A stretch of 64,000 nucleotides of DNA, from contig JAEWKK010000012.1 of assembly GCA_023386045.1 (NCBI GenBank), positions 1 through 64,000 on the forward strand, given 5' to 3'. Both the position numbers and the translations under genes were made by a program. Below are positions 25,457 through 33,396 of the stretch, in pieces. This stretch comes from Bacteroidota bacterium. GTDB lineage: Bacteria; Bacteroidota; Bacteroidia; Chitinophagales; Chitinophagaceae. The notes under the pieces were generated by a model. That model did no database searches, was not told the origin of the DNA, and saw only the letters and a list, made by a program, of their open reading frames with translations. Within the stretch, counting starts at the first letter, position 1. The number at the start of each line of letters is the position of its first letter.

Positions 25457-26719
25457 TCACTCTTGATCAATTTTTATAGGTTCATAGAGAACTCCGTCTA
25501 CTTGGGGCTTGAATACGCCTCTTCTGATTAATTCATAAATATGCTTACTCACAACATTGCTTGCCAATCCTAATTTTTCGGCTACCTCTTTATGTGTGCC
25601 TTTGGGCCAAGGTTGAGCGGGTAAAGCTGTTTTTACTTTCTCTAAAATCTCTTCATTTACTTCAATTTTTTCAGGAGGAATTGGTTCTGACTTTAATATG
25701 GTTGGAGTTTTAGTTAACGGCTGTATGGTAAATCCTTTTACATTTCTAACTACTTGGCTTGCCTCGCCACATGCTTTGCATATATTAATATTCTTAGAGT
25801 TGGGAAAGTTGCCTAGGCTAGTTATAATATTTTTCTTGCAGTTTGGACAATTATATGATTCGTCTTTTTTCCCTTCTTGTTCTAAAGTAAAACTCGTCAC
25901 CTCATTCCACTTAGCTGCCAGTTTGGTTGAGCATTTCCTACAATTTACAAGCTTAAAGCTCGATGCAGATGGCCTTTGACGGTATGACAATGGCTCATTG
26001 CAGACAGGACAAGAACAAGTTACATTTTCTTTCTTTGCCCGAGTCGTCGTTCTAGATGATCGAACAAAAGTGCCGCTAACACTATTCAGAGTTAAGTTTA
26101 GGTCTTTTCTAAGGTCAGAAATCTGTCTACTTAGATTATGAACTTCATTGAGCCGTTTTGTTTGATCAACTGGCTTCGTTTGCAACACAAGTTCAACTCT
26201 TTCTACCAGTTGTTTAAGCTCATTTTCTCTTTCCTGCTGCTCTTCTAGCTTTTCATCCAATTCTTCACCTATAACTCCTTTCCAGTCGCTTAAATACGTG
26301 TCATTTACAGATTTGAGAGTGTTTATTATGTGAATTGCACTTTCAATTCTTTCGTAACTCGACGTATATAGTTCCTCAGTAGTCAACTCTTCATCATCTT
26401 CTTCTAGTTCCTGTTGCAGATAAACTGAAAGTTTGGCAAGTTCATTAGAAAGATTATTCACCTTTTCGGCTGCATTTAATGCATATGTTCTTAAATTAGA
26501 AAGATGTTGCTCTTTAACTTCATCAATAGCCTGCTTATGCGATTTATTAGCAAAATGCATTGATACTAACCAAGAAGCAATAAATGACAATATTGTTAAC
26601 ACAATACCAAGGAGAGTAGTCTCTTTGGCTGTCAATTCTGTAACCGCAACACTCAAAAGGCAGCCAACAATGCTTAAGGAAAGAACAATAATAAGTGTAT
26701 TGAATAATTTCTGACTCAT
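25457..26719 (-). CDS. Cassette gene: membrane protein with zinc ribbons and winged helix
   Basis: A 420-residue protein of unusual make-up. Two transmembrane helices (about 8-28 and 36-56), then a long coiled coil with many Glu (about 60-215), then two pairs of CxxC zinc ribbons (C237/C240 with C260/C263; C291/C294 with C314/C317), then a winged-helix HTH at the C terminus (about 357-405, KEVAEKLGLASNVVSKHIYELI). A DNA-binding end tethered to the membrane by a coiled coil suggests a sensor or a scaffold. I know of no named family. The start is 18 bases from attC site 7. Confidence 0.8.
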   Translation of the reverse strand: MSQKLFNTLIIVLSLSIVGCLLSVAVTELTAKETTLLGIVLTILSFIASWLVSMHFANKSHKQAIDEVKEQHLSNLRTYALNAAEKVNNLSNELAKLSVYLQQELEEDDEELTTEELYTSSYERIESAIHIINTLKSVNDTYLSDWKGVIGEELDEKLEEQQERENELKQLVERVELVLQTKPVDQTKRLNEVHNLSRQISDLRKDLNLTLNSVSGTFVRSSRTTTRAKKENVTCSCPVCNEPLSYRQRPSASSFKLVNCRKCSTKLAAKWNEVTSFTLEQEGKKDESYNCPNCKKNIITSLGNFPNSKNINICKACGEASQVVRNVKGFTIQPLTKTPTILKSEPIPPEKIEVNEEILEKVKTALPAQPWPKGTHKEVAEKLGLASNVVSKHIYELIRRGVFKPQVDGVLYEPIKIDQE

Positions 26720-26737
26720 GCTATTCGGTTTTATTAC

Positions 26738-26870
26738 GTATAACGGACGAGTTTTGCAGAAGTACAGGAATTCTGTATTCTATCTTCCAGCCTTTATTCA
26801 ATTATAAAATATTGTTATTCAGTTGAACTTCTATTCTAAATCCTGTTTTTACTGCAAGCCTATGTTGCGC
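26738..26870 (-). repeat. attC site 7
   Basis: 133 bp. Minus strand: R'' GCGCAAC, R' GTTATAC. L box near R' is TGCAAAACTCGTCC. Family A inner sequence (AATTGAATAAAGG and AACAATATTTT). Confidence 0.8.
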
Positions 26871-26879
26871 AAAGTGCTT

Positions 26880-28796
26880 TTATACAAGGGTCAATTGTCT
26901 TGCTTGTCTGTTGTACAATTCCATACCTGGAATGTCTGCATATCTTTCATTTAATCTATTTCTCAATCCAAAAAGTCGTTTCTCTGCACTATCCACTATT
27001 TGGGAAAATAGGCAAACCCTAACTTTACCAACTTCCACGTTATTACCATTGCTTACTGCTTGGATTGGAGATAGCTTTTCGTCAGACGTTTCGCCAACTA
27101 CAAACGCATTAATGTATGGGTTTCCAATTAAAGCACCACAATTCATAAACTCCTCAACATAACCAACTGCCTGATTTCTTTCTTTTGAAGTAAGATTAAA
27201 GCCACCTTTTTTTAACTCAATAATTAAGACTCGGTTTACATTTGACAGTTCAGTTGTCGAATCAAAGCTAACTGTTGCGGTGATTGAAAATGTTGAGTCG
27301 CCAACGACAACAATGTCAGGCCTTTTTTGGCTATTTGTAAAAACTGATTTCTGAACCTTTTTATCAAAAACCTTTTCAACAGCGGTTTGAAGTTGTCTAT
27401 TTGATGCAAACTCTGGGGAATCAAATTCAGGACCAAATACCCATCTTGCACTTGCAATTAATGGGTGAAGAACATGAAGTTCGTCAACAGTTTTATCATT
27501 GCTCAATTTTCTGATTGCCTCAATAACGGAAATCCTGCTATCAATTTCATCTAGTACAGTTAATGCGTCTTTAATAGTCCAGTTGTCTAATATTTTATTT
27601 AAACCATCAACATCATCTTCGGAAAAAGATGCAATCCTGTTAAGCAATTGAATCCCATTTCGAGTTTTTTCTAAATTAATAATTGTTTCAATTGCCAAGC
27701 TTATAGATTCTTGACTTGCAGTTGGGTTATTTACAGTAATTAGTTCAATTGCTTCATTAAACTCATATTTAGCCAAAGGGCTTAGTTCGGAATACTCTTG
27801 CTTATATTCCTTAATTATAGAAGTAGTTGTTTCAGAAATATTTTGACGAGCAACGTCAGATAGCATGTCTTTTATTTTTCCGCCAATAACATTAAATATA
27901 TCTTGTAGTTCATCGCTGATTTTGAATCTTGACCAATCTTCAGAGATATAATTTGCTAAATCAGTAGTTTTTACTACGGCAGTATATCGCTTTGCTTGTT
28001 GAGTTCTACCATCAATTACAACACTATTCCCTAGAATCCATGACGGTTCGCCAACAAGCCTGTTGCCTTGCCAAAACGCAATTCCTTGATACAAGGTAGA
28101 GTTCCTTGCTATTTTACTATCTAAAAGATGTATTGTAAAATTCATTCCATTGTACGGAACATGTTCAGTAGATATTAAACCACTATGCTCTTCAAGATGG
28201 ATTTGATTGCCATTAATTTTCACTCTAAACAAGGGGTCGTGTAAGAATCTAGCAGAAATTACCTCAAGAATTTTATTAGCGTCGGGCAAATTTTTTTCAA
28301 CAACCACTTCTAACCTTGTACCAATTCCATCAGCCTTTTCAAAACTCTGTTTTGTAATTATGAATGGGTTTTCACCACTCATTGTTGAAATATGAAAGGT
28401 TGACTTTTTCCCTTTCTTTTGCGTTATGACTTTATATTCTTCGCTGAAACAAAGTAAGCCATGACGACCTACACCGTTGCGTCCGTATGCATATCTTGTA
28501 AGATTAACACCACTAGGAAATTCCACCATTCTTGATTGATGCTTTAATCTATTGTAACCTAATTTCATCCAGCGATTATAAAACTCTTCTTTAGTTAAGC
28601 CTATACCATTGTCCTCTACAATCAAACATTCGCCCTTTTTGTCAGGAATGTAAATATTGACATCGGTTGCTCCGGCGTCCCAAGCATTTGCTACTAATTC
28701 AGTCAAAGCAATGTCAGGAGATGTCCCAAGACTGCCCAGTGTCCGAATCAAATAATCTTCTTCGAATAACGTTTTGCTCATTGAATTTGAACTCAT
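26880..28796 (-). CDS. Cassette gene: GHKL ATPase fused to PD-(D/E)XK nuclease-like domain
   Basis: A 638-residue protein. N-terminal GHKL (Hsp90/MutL/MORC-type) ATPase: N box with E33 and N37 (ELVANAWDAGATD), G1 box DNGIGL at 62-67, G2 box GRNGVGRHG at 105-113. C-terminal nuclease-like domain: PD at 493-494 and ELK at 527-529 (ELKKGG), with a following Q542, the PD-(D/E)XK pattern. A middle region of about 300 residues links them. This matches the MORC/MutL-like ATPase plus restriction-nuclease fusions known from bacterial defence regions, and could use ATP to clamp DNA before cutting. It is the largest cassette. The start is 34 bases from site 8; the second Met (28781) is an alternative. 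Confidence 0.85.
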   Translation of the reverse strand: MSSNSMSKTLFEEDYLIRTLGSLGTSPDIALTELVANAWDAGATDVNIYIPDKKGECLIVEDNGIGLTKEEFYNRWMKLGYNRLKHQSRMVEFPSGVNLTRYAYGRNGVGRHGLLCFSEEYKVITQKKGKKSTFHISTMSGENPFIITKQSFEKADGIGTRLEVVVEKNLPDANKILEVISARFLHDPLFRVKINGNQIHLEEHSGLISTEHVPYNGMNFTIHLLDSKIARNSTLYQGIAFWQGNRLVGEPSWILGNSVVIDGRTQQAKRYTAVVKTTDLANYISEDWSRFKISDELQDIFNVIGGKIKDMLSDVARQNISETTTSIIKEYKQEYSELSPLAKYEFNEAIELITVNNPTASQESISLAIETIINLEKTRNGIQLLNRIASFSEDDVDGLNKILDNWTIKDALTVLDEIDSRISVIEAIRKLSNDKTVDELHVLHPLIASARWVFGPEFDSPEFASNRQLQTAVEKVFDKKVQKSVFTNSQKRPDIVVVGDSTFSITATVSFDSTTELSNVNRVLIIELKKGGFNLTSKERNQAVGYVEEFMNCGALIGNPYINAFVVGETSDEKLSPIQAVSNGNNVEVGKVRVCLFSQIVDSAEKRLFGLRNRLNERYADIPGMELYNRQARQLTLV

Positions 28797-28830
28797 AAAA
28801 GCTTGTTTTACATGGTCTGTCGCCGCATTT

Positions 28831-28964
28831 CGCCCAGGGACAAGGCTTGCCGAAGTGCCGACATTTCTTGTTCTGTCGTTTAATTAAAGATATAAAGCCA
28901 AATAGAATTACAAAAGCTAGGATTTTATTCTAAAGCCAGCGGTTTGGCTAAGCCTATGTTGTAC
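28831..28964 (-). repeat. attC site 8
   Basis: 134 bp. Minus strand: R'' GTACAAC; the R' position reads CTGGGCG, so the GTT core is changed. L box near R' is GGCAAGCCTTGTCC. Family B inner sequence (GGCTTTATATC, CTTTAATTAAAC). Confidence 0.65.
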
Positions 28965-28984
28965 GATGTTTTGCACATTTTAAA

Positions 28985-29509
28985 TTAATTGGGGGTAGAA
29001 ATAAAGACGTCAGGACCAGTATAATTATAAGTGTCTCTGCTCTCACTTGCTTTTGAATATGAGTTAAACTTTTTTATACTTATTTTGATTGAATCAATTC
29101 TTCCCATGCCCCGTACTAATCTTACTGACTGTCTTGCTTCGTCTTTGATTTTATTTTCTTTATCATTATTTATGTCTTCGACTTTAATTATGTTAGTCAG
29201 ATAGGTATTGGTTTCAGTTGTATAAGATACTTCTCCATTTGATATATGCGGAACTGACATCTCCATATTGATTTCAGCATAAACATATTTTGTGATAGCT
29301 GAAAAAAGATTGGATTTTTCCTGAATGTTAGTTGCGGGGGTAATTCTCTTCTGATCGGAACCTTTCTTGTCATTCTGTGATTCAATCTGTCTTTTCAAGT
29401 CTTGAATTTCCCTTTCCTGCTCCTTTAATTGCTTTTGCAGCTTATCCTCCTCATTATTGTTACAAGCGGAAATTAGGAGTACTAGAACAAGTGTAAAATT
29501 GAGTTTCAT
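28985..29509 (-). CDS. Cassette gene: coiled-coil lipoprotein
   Basis: A 174-residue lipoprotein (signal LNFTLVLVLLISAC, lipobox ISAC). Directly after the anchor comes a charged coiled coil (EEDKLQKQLKEQEREIQDLK), then a polar domain with VSYTTETNTYLTN and the end GPDVFISTPN. I do not recognise a family. The pattern, a lipoprotein with a coiled-coil stalk, suggests a spacer that holds a small domain away from the membrane. Bounded by attC sites 8 and 9. Confidence 0.7.
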   Translation of the reverse strand: MKLNFTLVLVLLISACNNNEEDKLQKQLKEQEREIQDLKRQIESQNDKKGSDQKRITPATNIQEKSNLFSAITKYVYAEINMEMSVPHISNGEVSYTTETNTYLTNIIKVEDINNDKENKIKDEARQSVRLVRGMGRIDSIKISIKKFNSYSKASESRDTYNYTGPDVFISTPN

Positions 29510-29545
29510 TTGTTTTATAAGCTGTCAGTTTCTTGCTTTAATATC

Positions 29546-29659
29546 GTACAACCGAAAAGGCTTGCCGAAATGCCGGCATTTCTTGTTCTGTGGTTTGATT
29601 AAAGATATAACGCCAAATAGAAATCCAAAAGCCGGGGGTTTGGCTAAGCTATGTTAGCA
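29546..29659 (-). repeat. attC site 9
   Basis: 114 bp. Minus strand: R'' TGCTAAC, R' GTTGTAC. R''-side AGCTTAGCCAAACC and R'-side GGCATTTCGGCAAGCC fold onto each other with one extra unpaired A in the stem (6-bp AGGCTT/AAGCCT arm, then GCC/GGC), the kind of extrahelical base seen in attC hairpins. Family B. Confidence 0.8.
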
Positions 29660-29681
29660 ACAGTCACATTTTATCAGTTTG

Positions 29682-30092
29682 CTAACTTCGGTTTTTGATT
29701 GAAGTTTTCTTTGCAGCAATTTTCTTTGCAGCAGTTTTCCGGGCTGTTGAAGGACTTCGGGATGAAACTCTGTAATTGGTTAATGCTCCAAGTAGTTCAA
29801 GCTTATTGTTTTCATTCGAGCCCTCCATTTGAATGAAAAGCTGGCGATATTTATGAGGATTTAGTTTTTGGTGTCTAAGTTGGGACATAGCACGATAGCC
29901 AAGTACATTATTCAATTGAATTTTATTTACTCGTTTATTCAATGTCGGAGTGGATGTTTCAAAAAGCAAACCCGTGAAAGTCAATATGTAAATCTTTTTA
30001 GCCTTTGTATCCTCAAACACCAACTTTACGCCATCGGACCGCTTCTGAATCTCATTTAATTTGGTACCAATAATTACTTCACTGAGTTCCAT
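29682..30092 (-). CDS. Cassette gene: small protein with basic tail
   Basis: A 136-residue protein starting MELSEVIIGTKLNEI (the frame opens at 30182, but that would overlap the upstream gene by 109 bases; the internal start overlaps by 19). It has no signal peptide. The body (1-110) seems to be a mixed alpha/beta fold; the C-terminal 25 residues are ARKTAAKKIAAKKTSIKNRS, a Lys/Ala-rich, histone H1-like tail that can bind nucleic acid. It shares its cassette with the gene at 30074, probably as one transcript. Confidence 0.6.
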   Translation of the reverse strand: MELSEVIIGTKLNEIQKRSDGVKLVFEDTKAKKIYILTFTGLLFETSTPTLNKRVNKIQLNNVLGYRAMSQLRHQKLNPHKYRQLFIQMEGSNENNKLELLGALTNYRVSSRSPSTARKTAAKKIAAKKTSIKNRS

Positions 30093-30478
30093 ATAATTCG
30101 TTTTTTGAACTGAACTTTCCCATTGTGAAAGATACAGTTTTTTAGGTAGTCTTTGTTTGTTAAAACTATAAATAACTCCCATTCTGTAATCTGATTATTA
30201 TATTCAGCCTCCTCATAGTCAGCAAAGCCCTTTATTGCCTTCTTCATATCGACGCTGCTAAGGTTAAATAGAAAGATACCGTTATTAGCCATAACTTGAT
30301 TGAATACAGCTCTTAGTTTATTTTCTGGAGAAAAGTTGGATGGAATTCCTAAACCAAATCCTGTTTCATACATTGAGAAAGCACCGCAGTCTCTAGCAAA
30401 TGCATGAGAAAATTCCGTTGACTTTGAAAAGGAAAATTTTAAACTTGGTATTTGACTCAATTTCTGTGTCAAGGTCAT
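30074..30478 (-). CDS. Cassette gene: small protein of unknown function
   Basis: A 134-residue soluble protein beginning MTLTQKLSQIPSLKFSFSKS and ending RIIWNSVK. It has no membrane segment and no motif I recognise. It directly precedes the basic-tail gene in the same cassette with a short overlap, a sign of translational coupling. Its start is 24 bases from attC site 10. Confidence 0.6.
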   Translation of the reverse strand: MTLTQKLSQIPSLKFSFSKSTEFSHAFARDCGAFSMYETGFGLGIPSNFSPENKLRAVFNQVMANNGIFLFNLSSVDMKKAIKGFADYEEAEYNNQITEWELFIVLTNKDYLKNCIFHNGKVQFKKRIIWNSVK

Positions 30479-30502
30479 ATGCAGGTTCTCAATTGTGATT
30501 GT

Positions 30503-30631
30503 TGCTAACGCACAAGGCTTGCAGAAGTACAGGCATTCTGTATTCTTCTCCTGGTCTTCCCTTATTTAAAAAATTTTCTTTACCTCACTTCTTACGCCTA
30601 AGGCTGTATTTACTACACGCCTTTGTTGGAA
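30503..30631 (-). repeat. attC site 10
   Basis: 129 bp. Minus strand: R'' TTCCAAC, R' GTTAGCA (near canonical GTTRRRY). L box near R' is TGCAAGCCTTGTGC. Inner sequence is divergent from families A and B. It ends the first cassette of the array. Confidence 0.75.
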
Positions 30632-30636
30632 GTAGG

Positions 30637-31317
30637 TTATTTAGGAAAATTTGGATTTGCAGACTTCAATAATTTTTGTGGATCGTCTCCAAGCTTTTCA
30701 TAGTGTATCTCAACAGTTTCCAGGTCAAAGTTGTTTGCAATATCATCAAAAGACTGTCCCAAAAATTTGCTTAGGCTGTCTGAATTATTGTAATATGGTT
30801 TGGTTGAAAAAGTTAAAATATTCAATTGAATTTGATTAAAGGTTTTTCCTTTTTTCAAATTCAAAGCATAGTTCTCCCTGTTATTTAATACTGTTGGCAG
30901 GAAAAAATAAAATGATGAAATTAAAATGCTTGTCAGAAAGAAGGTTTTAATAAGCTGCGATGAATTTTGCCACCCGCTGCTGATCACTAAAAATGTAGCA
31001 ATTGCTAAAATAGTCGCAAACAAGATTGAACAAATTGAAAAAGCGTAATAATTTCTATAGAATGTTGAACCAATATTATAGTAATAGTTTTTTATTTTGC
31101 CTGAAACGTCAAATTGATTTTTAAGACACTTTAAATTAGATGAACTATCAGGAATTGTCATTATTGCGGTTTGCATTAAGAGAGTGTCAGCAGAACGAAG
31201 ATTTTGAAATTTTGCTTCGGTCGTATTCCTCATATAAGTTACAGATGCATATTGAAGTATCCCTGCAATAAATATCAGTCCGATTGCAAGAATTAAACAT
31301 TTTTGATTTTCTGTCAT
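30637..31317 (-). CDS. First cassette gene: membrane protein of unknown function
   Basis: A 226-residue protein with three transmembrane helices (LILAIGLIFIAGILQ, ICSILFATILAIATFLV, FFLTSILISSFYFFLP). Start taken at 31317 (MTENQKC); the frame is open to 31404 but the extension has no signal-like features. No family is recognised. It is the promoter-proximal cassette in the reading direction of the array, so it should be the last one inserted if an integrase still supplies it. Confidence 0.65.
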   Translation of the reverse strand: MTENQKCLILAIGLIFIAGILQYASVTYMRNTTEAKFQNLRSADTLLMQTAIMTIPDSSSNLKCLKNQFDVSGKIKNYYYNIGSTFYRNYYAFSICSILFATILAIATFLVISSGWQNSSQLIKTFFLTSILISSFYFFLPTVLNNRENYALNLKKGKTFNQIQLNILTFSTKPYYNNSDSLSKFLGQSFDDIANNFDLETVEIHYEKLGDDPQKLLKSANPNFPK

Positions 31318-31664
31318 CGTTAGTTGTTTGGTTTTTGAGGAATCATTAGGAGATGCTTGATCTACTTGTATCTGTAACCAAGGTCTAATTAACGCACCTC
31401 TCACACTTTCGCTTTTCTGGATTGAACTTTATTTACAAGGATGATAGGCTTGCGTTTAAGGACTCTTAAGTTTCAACTTTCCTCAATCAACAAGTTTAAT
31501 TCCGTTATGCATTTATTTCTTTCTAACATTCCCTCACTAATGAAAAAATAAATCCCAAACTTCTTACTACTTCATTCTCCTGCCACCAAACACACTTCGT
31601 GCACCCCACTCACATTCCATGGCAAGCAGCAGTTTATGCCAACAAAATAATACGATCACCCAAA

Positions 31665-31690
31665 CCAAAAAACCGTAATAGCACGGTTGT
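31665..31690 (-). terminator. Terminator of the two-component operon
   Basis: Minus strand: AACCGT, loop, ACGGTT followed by six T. It lies about 300 bases after the stop of the response regulator at 31986, the only minus-strand gene upstream. Confidence 0.5.
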
Positions 31691-31780
31691 TTTATAAAAA
31701 ATGATCGACTAAACATCCCTTTCCTTCTTTTCTATTCCCTATAAGGGTAGTCTTCTCGCCCTACCTTACTTCCCATTGTT

Positions 31781-31803
31781 GGCATTAGCTTGCAGCTAAT
31801 GCC
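31781..31803. repeat. Perfect short palindrome
   Basis: GGCATTAGC and GCTAATGCC flank a 5-base loop. No T run follows on either strand, so a terminator is unlikely. Purpose unknown. Confidence 0.5.
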
Positions 31804-31849
31804 CTTCTACCTTCCTTGTTCCTCATTCATCTGTTCAATATTCTCCCTC

Positions 31850-31988
31850 CCCATTGTCACCTTGAAGGAATCCTGTAGGGTTGTCACCCTGAAGGATTCA
31901 CCCCGAAGGGACCCTGAAGCATTTATGCTGAAGGCCTCCTGAAGGGTTGTCACCCTGAAGGAGCCCCAAAGGGGATCCTGAAGGGTCA
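31850..31988. repeat. CCCTGAAGGG-like tandem repeat cluster 1
   Basis: Degenerate units of form TGTCACCCTGAAGGG, ATTCACCCCGAAGGG and CTCCTGAAGGG follow one another, each with a CCT..AGG semi-palindrome. The cluster runs into the stop codon of the response regulator. The same unit occurs in clusters at 35700, 36745 and 36925. Confidence 0.75.
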
Positions 31989-32642
31989 AGGTCTAAACAA
32001 CCCCTTCCTAATCGCATACACCACCACTCCCGCCATATTGCTCATGCCCGTCTTCTCAATGATCCTCGTCCTGTAATTCTCGATCGTCTTACTTTGCAAT
32101 CTCAGCTCACCCGCAATCTGCTTGCTCGAATATTGCTGGCAGATCATTACCACGATCCGCTTCTCCGTTTCATTCAACACCTCCGCTTCATTGGTTCGCA
32201 TCACAGGCAATACACTTTCCGCTAGCAACTGCGATAGCCGCATCGAAGTGGAATTGCAGAAATAATAGCCTCCCGCATGTACCGACCTGATGGCTGTGAT
32301 CAGATCTTCCCTGCTGCTGTTCTTCAACAGGTAGCCCCTCGCCCCCGCATGCAGCATGTCCATCACCCTCCAGTCCTCACGGAAAACAGTAAGCGCAATT
32401 ACTCCCAGCTGTGGATACGATGCCTTCAGTCTTTGCATCGCTTCCACGCCATCCATCTCGGGCATCTCAATATCAGTGACCACCACATCGGGCTGCAGCT
32501 CCTTCACCAGGTAAAGCAACTGTACCCCATTCAATGCCTCTCCTGTGATCTCTATCTCATCACAGCCTTTTAAGATCATCTTCAAACCTTCAAGAAATAA
32601 AGGCTGGTCATCTGCCAGCACAACTTTAATCGGCGTTTTCAT
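31986..32642 (-). CDS. NarL/FixJ-type response regulator
   Basis: A 218-residue response regulator (start at 32642, MKTPIKVVLADDQPLFLEG; upstream codons overlap the kinase). The receiver has D-D in VVLADDQ, the phospho-acceptor aspartate in VVVTDIEMPEMDG, and the switch lysine in GYLLKNS. The LuxR-type HTH is NETEKRIVVMICQQYSSK with QSKTIENYRTRI. It overlaps the upstream kinase by 17 bases, so the two are translationally coupled and form a pair. The target is not known. Confidence 0.92.
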   Translation of the reverse strand: MKTPIKVVLADDQPLFLEGLKMILKGCDEIEITGEALNGVQLLYLVKELQPDVVVTDIEMPEMDGVEAMQRLKASYPQLGVIALTVFREDWRVMDMLHAGARGYLLKNSSREDLITAIRSVHAGGYYFCNSTSMRLSQLLAESVLPVMRTNEAEVLNETEKRIVVMICQQYSSKQIAGELRLQSKTIENYRTRIIEKTGMSNMAGVVVYAIRKGLFRP

Positions 32643-33396
32643 TATTGAGATTAATAGGAATTTCAAATAAATATTCTGTACCCTTCCCTGGTGCAGCGTA
32701 GCTGTACATCTTCCCATTCACCATCGCCGTCCGGCTCCTCAGGCTTCGCAATCCCAGGCCCTCGCTTTCTTTATGGGCGCTTTCCAGCTCAAACCCTCTT
32801 CCATCATCACAGTAAGAAATACAAACCACCTTCCTTCTCTCGGTGATCCGTACACGTATATTTTTTGCTTCAGCATGTTTCATGGCATTATGCAGCAACT
32901 CCTGCACGATGCGGTAAATATGTATGCCGATGTCCGATGACAAACGGCTTCCTACATTATAACTGAATTCCACCGGCAGCCGTCCCGTATGTTTTAACTG
33001 CTCTGTGAAATCCTGCAATGCAAAATGAAGCCCCTTCATGTGCAACGACCTTGGTGTCAACCCTCCTGCAATCCCGCTCAGCCGCTCCAGCACCTGCTGG
33101 ATATTCCTGTCCGCATCTTCCAGGTGCTTGCTGGCATCAACAGCTACTCCCGCCAGACTCCTGATATGGAACTGTGTTACCGCCAACAGTGGCCCCAGCT
33201 CATCATGCAGATCATGAGCAATCCGCGTACGATCCTTTTCCAGCAGGTCGATCTCGGTTAAAAAATAGCCCCGCTGCCTGTCAAGCCTGCGGCGTTGATA
33301 GCGAATCACGGCAAACGCGAAGTAGAGAATGATCCCTCCCAATAATACGCCCGTGATCAATACGGCATAATATATCTCGGTTTCATTGGCATCCAT
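32626..33396 (-). CDS. Sensor histidine kinase (NarX/LytS-like HisKA_3)
   Basis: A 256-residue membrane histidine kinase with one N-terminal transmembrane helix (AVLITGVLLGGIILYFAFAV), a HisKA_3 dimerisation domain with the phospho-histidine H61 in RTRIAHDLHDELGP, and a HATPase_c domain (N box QELLHNAMKHA, G1 DDGRGFELE, G2 EGLGLRSLRSR). There is no periplasmic sensor domain, so it likely senses through the membrane or through the partner membrane protein upstream (overlap of 40 bases). Pairs with the response regulator at 31986. Confidence 0.92.
   Translation of the reverse strand: MDANETEIYYAVLITGVLLGGIILYFAFAVIRYQRRRLDRQRGYFLTEIDLLEKDRTRIAHDLHDELGPLLAVTQFHIRSLAGVAVDASKHLEDADRNIQQVLERLSGIAGGLTPRSLHMKGLHFALQDFTEQLKHTGRLPVEFSYNVGSRLSSDIGIHIYRIVQELLHNAMKHAEAKNIRVRITERRKVVCISYCDDGRGFELESAHKESEGLGLRSLRSRTAMVNGKMYSYAAPGKGTEYLFEIPINLNNENAD

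Larger units (their letters stand above)
21018..31317 (-). mobile_element. Integron cassette array without integrase (CALIN)
   Basis: Ten attC-like sites (listed below) alternate with ten cassettes, all transcribed on the minus strand. In this orientation each cassette gene is followed by a site starting with an R''-type box ending AAC, and each site ends with a GTT box from which the next start codon is only 8-50 bases away. This is the standard form of integron cassettes. Nine of ten sites are 114-134 bp and share inner sequences in two families. No integron integrase gene lies in the window on either side: the region to the right is a two-component operon, the region to the left a broken hydrolase. 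Such arrays are called CALINs. The attI end would be on the right, near 31317-31393. Confidence 0.8.
31318..31985. other. Gap at the right edge of the cassette array
   Basis: No gene is supported in these 668 bases. On the minus strand GTT at 31391-31393 (context GTGCGTTAATTAG) could be the insertion point of an attI site; that is a guess. Further along are the terminator at 31665-31690, a perfect 9-bp hairpin GGCATTAGC / GCTAATGCC at 31781-31803, and the first cluster of CCCTGAAGGG-like repeats (31850-31988). No integrase-like coding was found. Confidence 0.5.

Noticed and set aside
21018..30631. CRISPR array
   Set aside because: The repeats are over 110 bp, 0.3-2 kb apart, with genes between them; attC sites explain them better.
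31807..31989. Short open frame on the minus strand
   Set aside because: It is fully made of the CCCTGAAGGG-like repeats and has no protein-like composition.
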